DNA of 64,000 nt from Melioribacter sp051488665 (GTDB lineage Bacteria; Bacteroidota; Ignavibacteria; Ignavibacteriales; Melioribacteraceae), in contig NZ_JBPSEG010000002.1 of assembly GCF_051488665.1 (NCBI RefSeq), positions 310,001-374,000 of the forward strand. Direction: 5' to 3'. Position 1 is the stretch's first letter. Each line of letters starts with the position of its first letter. Position numbers and translations under genes: made by a program. A model generated the notes under the pieces. The model made no database searches, was not told the origin of the DNA, and worked only from the letters and a program-made list of their open reading frames with translations. Below are positions 8,666 to 16,244 of the stretch, piece by piece.

Positions 8666-8833
8666 TTACTCACCCCAATCTTCTTCTTCTTGAGGGGCTT
8701 CGTTTAATTTGGGCGGGTCTAACGAAATCACTTCGAGTTCGGTTCCGCAATCGGGGCATTCGAGCAATTCACCCGTAACGGTTCCTTCGGCTAATTCTAT
8801 TTCTGCGCCGCAGACCGGGCATTCCGCTTTCAT
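8666..8833 (-). CDS. lysW: LysW amino-group carrier protein
   Basis: A 55-residue acidic protein starting at the ATG at 8833. It has two CxxC knuckles (CPVCG at 5-9 and CPDCG at 26-30) that bind zinc. It ends in the diagnostic EDWGE tail, whose last glutamate is the attachment point for aminoadipate, and later lysine, in the LysW pathway. It is the first gene of the lysine operon and abuts the homocitrate synthase start. Family members are about 53-56 residues, so the length fits. It carries the intermediates through LysX, LysZ, LysY and LysJ. The combination of zinc knuckles and C-terminal motif leaves little doubt. Confidence 0.96.
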   Translation of the reverse strand: MKAECPVCGAEIELAEGTVTGELLECPDCGTELEVISLDPPKLNEAPQEEEDWGE

Positions 8834-8895
8834 AACATGACCTCATTAATTTGGGAAAAATTAATTGCAAAAATAAAAAAATTTTTGCGCCTTTA

Positions 8896-8925
8896 CAAAA
8901 TTATAAAAATAATTTTTATGCACAA
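8896..8925 (-). promoter_or_regulatory. promoter of the lysW operon (FCB-type -33/-7)
   Basis: Minus strand TTG (8925-8923), then 19 nt, then TAATTTTG (8903-8896). This matches the Bacteroidota consensus TTTG/TTG - N19-21 - TAnnTTTG. It leaves a leader of about 55 nt to the lysW ATG. No other promoter-like pair is evident in this gap. Not tested experimentally. Confidence 0.55.
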
Positions 8926-8934
8926 TCATGCATA
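8917..8934. promoter_or_regulatory. 18-bp dyad over the lysW promoter (candidate operator)
   Basis: TATGCA-CAATCA-TGCATA on the plus strand: perfect 6-bp arms around a 6-bp centre. It covers the -33 element of the lysW promoter. The 18-bp size and partial agreement with the ARG-box layout suggest an ArgR-like repressor site. The identity of the binding protein is a guess. Confidence 0.4.
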
Positions 8935-8967
8935 ATTATAAATTTTTTGAATAAGCGTCTGTTGATA

Positions 8968-10173
8968 TCAGATTGCGTCCCGGTTGAGAATTTCAAGATA
9001 AGCAATTTTCAAAGAATCGAATTTGGCGCGGCTTTCCTCCGAAATGCCTTTCGAGGGAGGTATCTTTTCCCGAAAAGGATCCACCTGTCTTCCGTTTTTC
9101 CAGAACCTGAAACATACGTGCGGGCCGGTGGCGAGTCCGGTTTTGCCCACATATCCGATAACCTGCCCCTGTTTAACATAAACTCCTTTGCGTATTCCTT
9201 TGGCAAAACGCGACATATGCAAATATTGAGTGGTATAAACAGAGTTGTGTTTTATTTTCACATAGTTCCCGTTTCCTCTCGTATAACCCGCCGCGATCAC
9301 CACGCCGTCTCCGACGCTCATTATCGGCGTGCCCGTCGGAGCTGCATAATCTGTACCCAGATGCGCTTTGACTCTGCCCAGAATCGGATGCAAACGTCGA
9401 GGCGAATACCTTGATGAAATACGGCTGAATTTCAGCGGAGCCTTCAGAAAAGCCTTTCTCAAACTATTTCCTTCTTCGTCATAGTAACCCGACTCTTTAC
9501 CGTTTTCAAAATAAAACGCATTGAATTCTGTTCCCCGGTGGAAAAATTGAGCCGCCAGTATTTTCCCCGTCCCCACATATTGGCTGTCCACATAAACATT
9601 TTCGTAATAAACCTTAAAACTGTCGCTCGGTTGAATTCTGAAAAAGTCGATTTGCCATGCGTAAATATCGGACAGTCTAATGGCCAAATCCACGCTCAGA
9701 TTTTTTTTGTCGAGGGTTTCGTAAAGAGAATTGACAATCTTACTCTCGGCAACGCTCAATTCTACGTATTTTTCCTTTTCTCCCTTTTTGACCGTAACCG
9801 AATCCCCGAATTCAAAAACAACATAGTTAATCATATCCTCGTTGTAGACAAAATATTTAGGGGTGTTGAGCGAATCTTTATTTAAATAAATATAATACGG
9901 ATTGCCGACTTTAATACTCCGCAAACTGAAAATGCCGCCGGAAGCTTCTTTCATTTTATGAATTAACGAATAGTCCGCATACGGAGCCAATAGATCGGTA
10001 ACGGTTTGCCCGGCTTTTACTTTTCCGGAAACGATTTCCAGAGTATCGGCTACTATACCGTAAGAATTCTTTTTGTATTCATTTTGTTTTGTAATTTTAT
10101 CGTTTTTGGAACAGGCAGAAAATATTAATACTGCGAACGCCAGCGCAACGAGAATTTTTGTTGATTTGAGCAT
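8968..10173 (-). CDS. M23-family peptidoglycan metallopeptidase, lipoprotein
   Basis: 401 residues. The N-terminus is a lipoprotein signal with the lipobox ending at Cys21 (IFSAC), so the mature protein should be anchored to a membrane. The C-terminal lysostaphin-like domain has the HxxxD zinc motif at His271/Asp275, YLHMS around His319, and GPHVCF at 351-356. The usual HxH is HxC here (His352, Cys354), so a zinc ligand may be cysteine. The long middle part (30-250) resembles the OapA/LysM-like region of envelope endopeptidases. It is last in the metG-chaperone-moxR operon, 28 nt after moxR, and probably cuts peptidoglycan cross-links. Confidence 0.88.
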   Translation of the reverse strand: MLKSTKILVALAFAVLIFSACSKNDKITKQNEYKKNSYGIVADTLEIVSGKVKAGQTVTDLLAPYADYSLIHKMKEASGGIFSLRSIKVGNPYYIYLNKDSLNTPKYFVYNEDMINYVVFEFGDSVTVKKGEKEKYVELSVAESKIVNSLYETLDKKNLSVDLAIRLSDIYAWQIDFFRIQPSDSFKVYYENVYVDSQYVGTGKILAAQFFHRGTEFNAFYFENGKESGYYDEEGNSLRKAFLKAPLKFSRISSRYSPRRLHPILGRVKAHLGTDYAAPTGTPIMSVGDGVVIAAGYTRGNGNYVKIKHNSVYTTQYLHMSRFAKGIRKGVYVKQGQVIGYVGKTGLATGPHVCFRFWKNGRQVDPFREKIPPSKGISEESRAKFDSLKIAYLEILNRDAI

Positions 10174-10201
10174 ATTACCCGGTTGAATAATTGACGATTA
10201 A

Positions 10202-11197
10202 CTATAAATTATTTTGCAGTTTAGAAATAATATCGAGCGTGGAAATTCCTTCCGCTTCGGCTGAAAAATTAGGAACGATTCGATGTCGCAGAGTCGGATA
10301 AAGAAAGCTTTTAACATCGTCGATGTTCGGAGTAAATCTGCCGTCGACGACAGATTTTGTTTTTGCAGCCATTATAAGATATTGCGAGGCTCTGGGACCG
10401 GCTCCCCAATTTACCCATTTATTGATAAATTCAGGTTTGCCGTCGCCCGGTCGAGTTGCATTTACAAATTTAACCGTATATTCTATAACGTTGTCCGCAA
10501 CGGGAACGCGTTTAATCAAATTCTGGAATTCGATTATTTCTTCAGAAGTGATAACCCTTTCCAAACCGGGCAGATAATCGCTAGTAGTTTGTTTTATGAT
10601 TTCGATTTCTTCTTCAATCGCAGGGTAATCGAGCCAAAGACTGAACATAAACCGATCGAGCTGCGCTTCCGGCAGCGGATATGTGCCTTCCTGCTCAATC
10701 GGATTTTGAGTTGCCAAAACAAAAAAAGGCTCTTCGAGTTTGTACGTAGCTCCCGCAGCAGTCACTCTGTGCTCCTGCATGGCTTCCAGCAAAGCCGACT
10801 GTGTTTTGGGCGGCGTTCTGTTTATTTCGTCCGCCAAAACAATATTCGCAAACAAAGGTCCCTTAATAAACCGGAAATTCCTTCTTTTCGTTGTTAAGTC
10901 TTCTTCGATTATTTCCGTACCCGTAATGTCGCCCGGCATTAAATCGGGCGTAAACTGGATACGGCTGAATTTGAGGTCCATTACCTCGGCGAGAGTTTTG
11001 ATCAATAAAGTTTTGGCAAGACCCGGAACGCCGATGAGCAAACAATGTCCCCGCGAAAGGAGCGACACCAATAAGTTATCAACTATATCGGTCTGTCCAA
11101 TAATTACTTTCGATATTTCCTTTCTGACTTTATTAATTTTCTCGCTTAATTTTTCGGCGAGTTCCAGGTCGACTGAATTATTGTCATTATTTTTCAA
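10202..11197 (-). CDS. MoxR-family AAA+ ATPase
   Basis: 331 residues. Walker A is GVPGLAKT (56-63) and Walker B is LADEIN (121-126). The MoxR-typical stretch QNPIEQEGTYPLPEAQLDRF is present, followed by the lid domain. MoxR ATPases act as chaperones that assemble or activate partner complexes, usually encoded next to DUF58 and von Willebrand-factor-A proteins. Those partners are not in this operon. Here it is flanked by SurA-like chaperones and an M23 peptidase, which points to an envelope role. It starts 12 nt after the upstream chaperone gene. Confidence 0.9.
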   Translation of the reverse strand: MKNNDNNSVDLELAEKLSEKINKVRKEISKVIIGQTDIVDNLLVSLLSRGHCLLIGVPGLAKTLLIKTLAEVMDLKFSRIQFTPDLMPGDITGTEIIEEDLTTKRRNFRFIKGPLFANIVLADEINRTPPKTQSALLEAMQEHRVTAAGATYKLEEPFFVLATQNPIEQEGTYPLPEAQLDRFMFSLWLDYPAIEEEIEIIKQTTSDYLPGLERVITSEEIIEFQNLIKRVPVADNVIEYTVKFVNATRPGDGKPEFINKWVNWGAGPRASQYLIMAAKTKSVVDGRFTPNIDDVKSFLYPTLRHRIVPNFSAEAEGISTLDIISKLQNNL

Positions 11198-11209
11198 TTT
11201 TCTTCCTTG

Positions 11210-12475
11210 TTATAGTCTAATTTCCCAGTAGATTCTTTTCTTGATTTCCTGCATCCATTCGTTATAGATCTTTTGTCTTTTATAATATTCTGCCAGGCGT
11301 TTCAATTCGTCATAGTCCTGCTCGAGATTCGGTTTGTGCTGGGGAATTCTGCGGATTAATTTAACGATATGATATCCGTACGAAGTCGGGTCAAGCTCCA
11401 TTCTTTTTGGATAAGAGATATCTCCTTCTTTCATTTTATAAATTAAATCGAGCAAAGATTTGTCGAGCTGACTCGCTTCGAAAATTCCGAGTTTGCCTCC
11501 GAACTTTGCGCTTTCTTTATCGTCACTATATTTTTTTGCATAATATTCAAATGAATTATAACCCGCTAAGATACTGTCGCGTATTTCGTTAAGGAATTCG
11601 ATAGCTTTCAAATCGGCTTCGTCGTCGGCTTTCAATTTTACGAGAATATGTCTAACGTGGATAGACTCTCCTCTCCTGTCGAGCAATTGAATAATATGAT
11701 ATCCGACGGGAGTTTCGACGATATCGGAAATTTGATTTGGAACAAGAGAGAAAGCAGCCGCTTCGAATTGAGGATAGAAAACGCCTCGTTTAACATAGCC
11801 GAGATCGCCCCCTGCCGATGCGCTTCCCGGATCGTCGGAATATTTTCTCGCCAGATACGCAAAGTCGGCTCCCTGAATCAAACTGTCGAGCAGCGCTCTG
11901 GCGAATTCATACGCGCGTTTTTTGGTTTGTTCTCCTGTTTTGGGATTCTGGAATATATGCGCCAGCTCGAATTTTTCCGGCACCATTCCGAGCGAATCTT
12001 TGTAGGTCTCGTAAAAATCTTCAACTTCTTTGCGCGAAACCTGAATTTCTCCGAATTTCTTTTGCTGAAGCATCTGAGCCATAAGGTTTTTTCTGGTGTC
12101 GTCCCTCAGAACTCTTTTAATTTTTTCGACCGGCATACCGTATGCTTCTTCGAGCTTTTCCTGCGAACCGTACTGTTGAATAAAATAATTGATCTGATAA
12201 TCGAGCTGACTTTTCACCTGGTCGTCGGAAACCACCACCGAGTCGAGCTCCGCCTGAGCGTAAAGAAGTTTTTCTTCGACCATACGCATCAAAACGTTTC
12301 TGAGCAAAGTCGAATCGACCTGAGGCAATTGTCTTTGCGCCGCTTCTACGTTTGCTCGAAATTCGAGCTCCGACTGGAGTATAATATCGTTATCCACTAC
12401 CGCCACAATTCTATCGATAGTTTGCTGTGCATAAATTCCCGAGACAAGTAAAAAAAACAAAAATATTTTTTTCAT
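11210..12475 (-). CDS. SurA-like periplasmic peptidyl-prolyl isomerase
   Basis: 421 residues with a cleavable signal peptide (residues 1-16, ending at YAQ). A SurA N-terminal chaperone region (about 18-160) begins IDRIVAVVDNDIILQSEL, a classic SurA start. Two parvulin domains follow (about 168-265 and 272-372), each containing the KYSDD and GYHI landmarks. It should act in the periplasm as a chaperone for outer-membrane proteins. The start overlaps the upstream gene by 4 nt (ATGA type). It is the only one of the three neighbouring chaperone genes with a plain signal peptide instead of a lipobox. Confidence 0.9.
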   Translation of the reverse strand: MKKIFLFFLLVSGIYAQQTIDRIVAVVDNDIILQSELEFRANVEAAQRQLPQVDSTLLRNVLMRMVEEKLLYAQAELDSVVVSDDQVKSQLDYQINYFIQQYGSQEKLEEAYGMPVEKIKRVLRDDTRKNLMAQMLQQKKFGEIQVSRKEVEDFYETYKDSLGMVPEKFELAHIFQNPKTGEQTKKRAYEFARALLDSLIQGADFAYLARKYSDDPGSASAGGDLGYVKRGVFYPQFEAAAFSLVPNQISDIVETPVGYHIIQLLDRRGESIHVRHILVKLKADDEADLKAIEFLNEIRDSILAGYNSFEYYAKKYSDDKESAKFGGKLGIFEASQLDKSLLDLIYKMKEGDISYPKRMELDPTSYGYHIVKLIRRIPQHKPNLEQDYDELKRLAEYYKRQKIYNEWMQEIKKRIYWEIRL

Positions 12476-13302
12476 TCTGATTCCCTTTTAATTTCGGTTT
12501 CCATCACTAACCGTTCAATGTATTCTTTTATTTTTTCTTTCTGCTTGTACTGTTTACACCTTTCATAAACAATATTCTTTACAACTCTTAATTCGGGCAG
12601 CGTTCCTTTTGCATATCGTTTTAAGTACTGAACCACCGCATATTTTCCGGGATTAACTTCCGTTACGACGCTGACTTCATTTTCATAAAGATTTTTTACA
12701 ATGCGATTAAGAGCAATCGGCGTAATTTGATATTCATAAAAAAGTTTGCCGGTTTCGTTCTCAATAATTGACTTGTTATCGCGAAAAACGTTGAGGGCTC
12801 TGTTCCAATCGCTTTCAATCAGAATTCTTCTGAATTCACCCGCGCTTTCCGCGTTATTGAACGAGATATAATTTAATAAGTACGCATCCTGTTGAAGCGC
12901 AAAATCTTGTTTGTACTTTTCGTAAAAATCAATCAATTCGTTTTCTTCAATAACGACCGGATTTTCTTTTAAGTATTTTTCAATAAGCAAAGCGCCGGCA
13001 AGTTCTTTTTTTGAATTTTCGATCAATCTGATATAATCATCGGATTCCGTAACGCCTTCGTCGATTGCTTTTTGATAGAGAGCCTCTTTTTCAATCCAGT
13101 CGTTAATAAATTGTTCACGATACATAGACCTTGCGGCGCCTTTTCCAATTTCTTTTTCAATATCTTCTTCGGTCAACACGGCATCGCCGATACGCGCAAC
13201 CTCATTGCCGGTTTCCTTTTTGTGTTCGCATGCAGCCAGAAATAACAAGAGCGACGCAACAATCAGCGTTTTATTTTTTAACAACTTCTGCGAGTTTGTC
13301 AT
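12472..13302 (-). CDS. SurA-N-like periplasmic chaperone lipoprotein without an evident PPIase domain
   Basis: 276 residues with a lipoprotein signal (FLAAC, Cys25). The mature start, VARIGDAVLTEEDIEKEI, is typical of the SurA/PrsA N-terminal chaperone domain. The central and C-terminal parts are helical and charged. I cannot see a parvulin core: no HIL-type strand, no KYSDD block and no GYHI end. It is therefore probably a chaperone-only member. It overlaps the upstream PpiC gene by 32 nt and the downstream SurA gene by 4 nt, so the three are very likely translated together. Confidence 0.7.
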   Translation of the reverse strand: MTNSQKLLKNKTLIVASLLLFLAACEHKKETGNEVARIGDAVLTEEDIEKEIGKGAARSMYREQFINDWIEKEALYQKAIDEGVTESDDYIRLIENSKKELAGALLIEKYLKENPVVIEENELIDFYEKYKQDFALQQDAYLLNYISFNNAESAGEFRRILIESDWNRALNVFRDNKSIIENETGKLFYEYQITPIALNRIVKNLYENEVSVVTEVNPGKYAVVQYLKRYAKGTLPELRVVKNIVYERCKQYKQKEKIKEYIERLVMETEIKRESE

Positions 13303-15238
13303 AATGATATTCCGGATGATACAATTTTTTCAATCTTTCGATATATTCGTTTTCAAGGCGTTTGCTTTCCTGTTCCTGCAATATACCTGTAATTTCGTTC
13401 CGCGCTTCTTCAAATGTTTTAATTCTTGCGGGTTCATGTTTTATTAATTTCAAAATTACCCAGTTGCCTTTGAACTTAAACGGCTCGGAAATTTTACCGA
13501 CCTCGCCGAGTTCGAGAGCTTTGTCAGCCAGACTTCCGTCGTTTTTAACTTCCACCAATTCCGATACAATGGTAGAACGAGTATACTTTGAAGCCACCGA
13601 ATCGAAATCGGCTCCCGATTTCAATTCCCCATAAATTACATTCGCAAGCGAGTCCGACCTCACCTGTATTTGCTTATATTGAACCCTGTCGTTCAGTCTG
13701 AAGTTTTCTTTGTTTTTTTCATAATAATTTTTAGCCATAGCGCTGTCGATATTAACTTTCGACCAGACTTCTTCGTCAAGTATCTTAAATAAGTAAACGC
13801 CTTTCTCGTATTCGTCCATCAAGGAAGCGAATTGCGCGTTAACTTTATCATAGTTCATTACTTCGTCGCGGACAACCAATTCGTCCGAATATTCTTCGAT
13901 AGAATTATTGATTATGGTTTCGCCTACTTTTCCTCTTGTAATTTTCTTTTTTGTTATCATAAAGTTGAACAATGAATCGACGATTACGTCTCTTCCATTA
14001 AGTTTGAAAACTGGCATATTTCCAAAATCATTGTGAATTTTGCAAGTCCAGTAATCTTCGCCCATTTTCATCGAGTCGACGTTTTCCAAAATTTTGTCTA
14101 TTGTAGTCCGGACGATTGTAAATCCGGCTTTTTGTTTAAGGCTGTCGACAAAAATATTTTTGTCATAGTTATATCGCGTTTTTTGATAGATATTTTTCAA
14201 TTCTTCTTTTATTTCGTCAATCGGGGGCGTCGGTTTTTCGTCCGTAACTTCGATTATATGGTAGCCGAATCGTGTTTTGACAATCGGAGAACGTTCGCCC
14301 ACTTTCAACTGAAAAGCCGCATCCTCAAATTCCCTGACCATTCTTCCTCTTGCGATAAAGCCGAGGTCGCCGCCTCTTTTAGAACTGAATTTATCGTCCG
14401 AATATTCTTTAGCCAGTTCTTCAAAATCGCCGCCATTCTTCAATTTTTCATCCACCTCGAGAATTTTTTTATAGGAAGCGGCAGTATCGATAACTTCATT
14501 GGAATCCATTACGGAAGCCATGATATGCCTGATTCTAATCATATATCTGCGGGGTTGCTTTTCGAGAACCTTCAAAACATGATAAGCAAAATTCGATTTT
14601 ACCGGTTCGGGATAAACCGAGCCGGGCGCGGTGGCATAAATGGCGTCTTCAATTTCCGGGAATGGAATGTCGCCTGCGGTAATGTATCCGATAACTCCGC
14701 CTTTGTTATTTGTAAATTTGTCTTTTGAATATTCTTTAGCCAGAGCTGCAAAATCCTCGCCGTTATTAATTCTTTGAATTAATTCTTTGCCCAAAGCGAT
14801 TATATCTTCAACGGTTTTACCGGAATCGGGAACGAGCATTATATGAGCCACTTTGAATTCTTCTTTTCTTTTGTCGTAGAGTTTTTGAATTCCGGGTTTA
14901 ATAATTTCATTTTCATAATAGAGAGCTGTGCCGATATTCACTTTGTAGTCGGTCAATTCCTTTTGTAAATCTTCGTCTTCATAATACCCTCTTACCCAGG
15001 CGTCTCTTAACTTCATTCTGTAATTGACATAAAGGTCGAGAAAATTTTTGTAACTGTCGAGCGAGTCGCCGGCGTTTTTTTCAAGCGCGGCGTTTTTTTC
15101 GTAAGCTTTTTGAAATTCATCAAGCGTAATTTCGTTGTCGCCGAATTCGGCAACCACAATTTTGGAATTTTGAGCAGAACATGCAGACAGAACAATGATA
15201 AAAATCAGACTCAGGACTTTGACAGATTTTAACGACAT
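13271..15238 (-). CDS. multi-domain parvulin-type PPIase lipoprotein (PpiD/PrsA-like)
   Basis: 655 residues with a lipobox ending at Cys20 (VLSAC). Two clear parvulin domains lie at about 126-230 (FKVAHIMLV to HVLKVLEK) and 235-335 (IRIRHIMAS to GYHIIEV). A third, weaker PPIase-like region follows near 535-620 (VQYKQIQVRSD). It should fold or guard envelope proteins from a membrane anchor. The size and repeat of rotamase domains resemble PpiD, but PpiD has a transmembrane helix instead of a lipid anchor. It heads the trio of chaperone genes, 20 nt downstream of the methyltransferase gene. Confidence 0.85.
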   Translation of the reverse strand: MSLKSVKVLSLIFIIVLSACSAQNSKIVVAEFGDNEITLDEFQKAYEKNAALEKNAGDSLDSYKNFLDLYVNYRMKLRDAWVRGYYEDEDLQKELTDYKVNIGTALYYENEIIKPGIQKLYDKRKEEFKVAHIMLVPDSGKTVEDIIALGKELIQRINNGEDFAALAKEYSKDKFTNNKGGVIGYITAGDIPFPEIEDAIYATAPGSVYPEPVKSNFAYHVLKVLEKQPRRYMIRIRHIMASVMDSNEVIDTAASYKKILEVDEKLKNGGDFEELAKEYSDDKFSSKRGGDLGFIARGRMVREFEDAAFQLKVGERSPIVKTRFGYHIIEVTDEKPTPPIDEIKEELKNIYQKTRYNYDKNIFVDSLKQKAGFTIVRTTIDKILENVDSMKMGEDYWTCKIHNDFGNMPVFKLNGRDVIVDSLFNFMITKKKITRGKVGETIINNSIEEYSDELVVRDEVMNYDKVNAQFASLMDEYEKGVYLFKILDEEVWSKVNIDSAMAKNYYEKNKENFRLNDRVQYKQIQVRSDSLANVIYGELKSGADFDSVASKYTRSTIVSELVEVKNDGSLADKALELGEVGKISEPFKFKGNWVILKLIKHEPARIKTFEEARNEITGILQEQESKRLENEYIERLKKLYHPEYHYDKLAEVVKK

Positions 15239-15258
15239 GAGATTCCTCCCGCTATTTT

Positions 15259-16227
15259 TTAACGCTTCTTTTTAACATTCAAATTGAACGGAAACGGTTT
15301 GGTATTACGTTCCCAGAAATAGCCATAATTATAACCCTGAATATCGGAATTTGTTTCTGCTAATTCCAATCGCTTTTCGGTAAGACATGCAAAATAATTA
15401 TCAGCCTCGATTCCCACGTATTTTCTACCCAGTTTTTTAGCTACTACGGATGTAGTGCCGGAGCCAACAAACGGATCGAACACAACGTCGTTTTCGTCGC
15501 TGCTTGCTAATATCAATTTGGCTATTAACTTCTCAGGTTTTTGCGTGGGGTGTTCGGTATTTTCAGACATCGACCAAAACGGCACCGAAATGTCCGTCCA
15601 GATATTGGAAGGATGCGTCAGTCTGTAATTCCCGTTTTCGACTTCAATCCAGTCCTTGGGCAAACCGTTTGCGTCCCTGTACGGAGCGATTACTTTCTTA
15701 ATCAGTTTAACGTCGTTGACGTTAAATTTATATTTGTCCGACATTGTGCAAAACCAGATGTCTTCGGAATTATTTTTCCAGTTTTTTACCGAACCTCTTC
15801 CTTTCTCTCTTTCCCACGTTATTCTGTTGCGCACAATAAAATGTTTGCAGAGCACATTTGAAATGGAAATCGAAGTGTACCAATCGCCGCAGAAGTAGAT
15901 CGACGCCTCTTTCTTTAAAGACGGCTTAAGAGCCGTAATTATTTTATCAATCCATTCGGAATATTTTTCGACGCTTCTCGAAGTAAATTTTATCGAGTTA
16001 AACGACTTATTCAAATTATAGGGCGGATCGAGAACCAGAAGGTCTACGAATTCTTCGGGCAAATATTTGACTGCTTCGAAAAAATCCTGGTTAATCGTTT
16101 TGTTGATCAAAGAATTTATTTCCGTATGCGAATCGAGTCTTATAAGTTTTTTCGAATAAATATTTAATTCGTCATTATCAAGAATAATAGTCTTGTTCCT
16201 CGTCTTCGTTTCTTTGCCCGCCTTCAT
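15259..16227 (-). CDS. orphan DNA (adenine-N6 or cytosine-N4) methyltransferase, beta class
   Basis: 322 residues. The catalytic motif IV DPPY is at 67-70, followed by a target-recognition stretch. HPTQKP comes next (226-231), then the AdoMet-binding FVGSGTT (253-259). The IV-then-I order is that of beta-class amino-methyltransferases. No restriction endonuclease lies next to it: metG is 17 nt upstream and a chaperone gene 20 nt downstream. It may therefore be a solitary methylase with a housekeeping or regulatory role. Base composition looks like its neighbours. The recognition site cannot be read from sequence. Confidence 0.88.
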   Translation of the reverse strand: MKAGKETKTRNKTIILDNDELNIYSKKLIRLDSHTEINSLINKTINQDFFEAVKYLPEEFVDLLVLDPPYNLNKSFNSIKFTSRSVEKYSEWIDKIITALKPSLKKEASIYFCGDWYTSISISNVLCKHFIVRNRITWEREKGRGSVKNWKNNSEDIWFCTMSDKYKFNVNDVKLIKKVIAPYRDANGLPKDWIEVENGNYRLTHPSNIWTDISVPFWSMSENTEHPTQKPEKLIAKLILASSDENDVVFDPFVGSGTTSVVAKKLGRKYVGIEADNYFACLTEKRLELAETNSDIQGYNYGYFWERNTKPFPFNLNVKKKR

Positions 16228-16244
16228 ATCAATAATCCATAAAA

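Noticed and set aside
11648..12451. 267-codon plus-strand open frame opposite the SurA gene
   Set aside because: Mirror of the SurA coding frame; composition is Phe/Arg/Ser-rich, typical of an antisense shadow.
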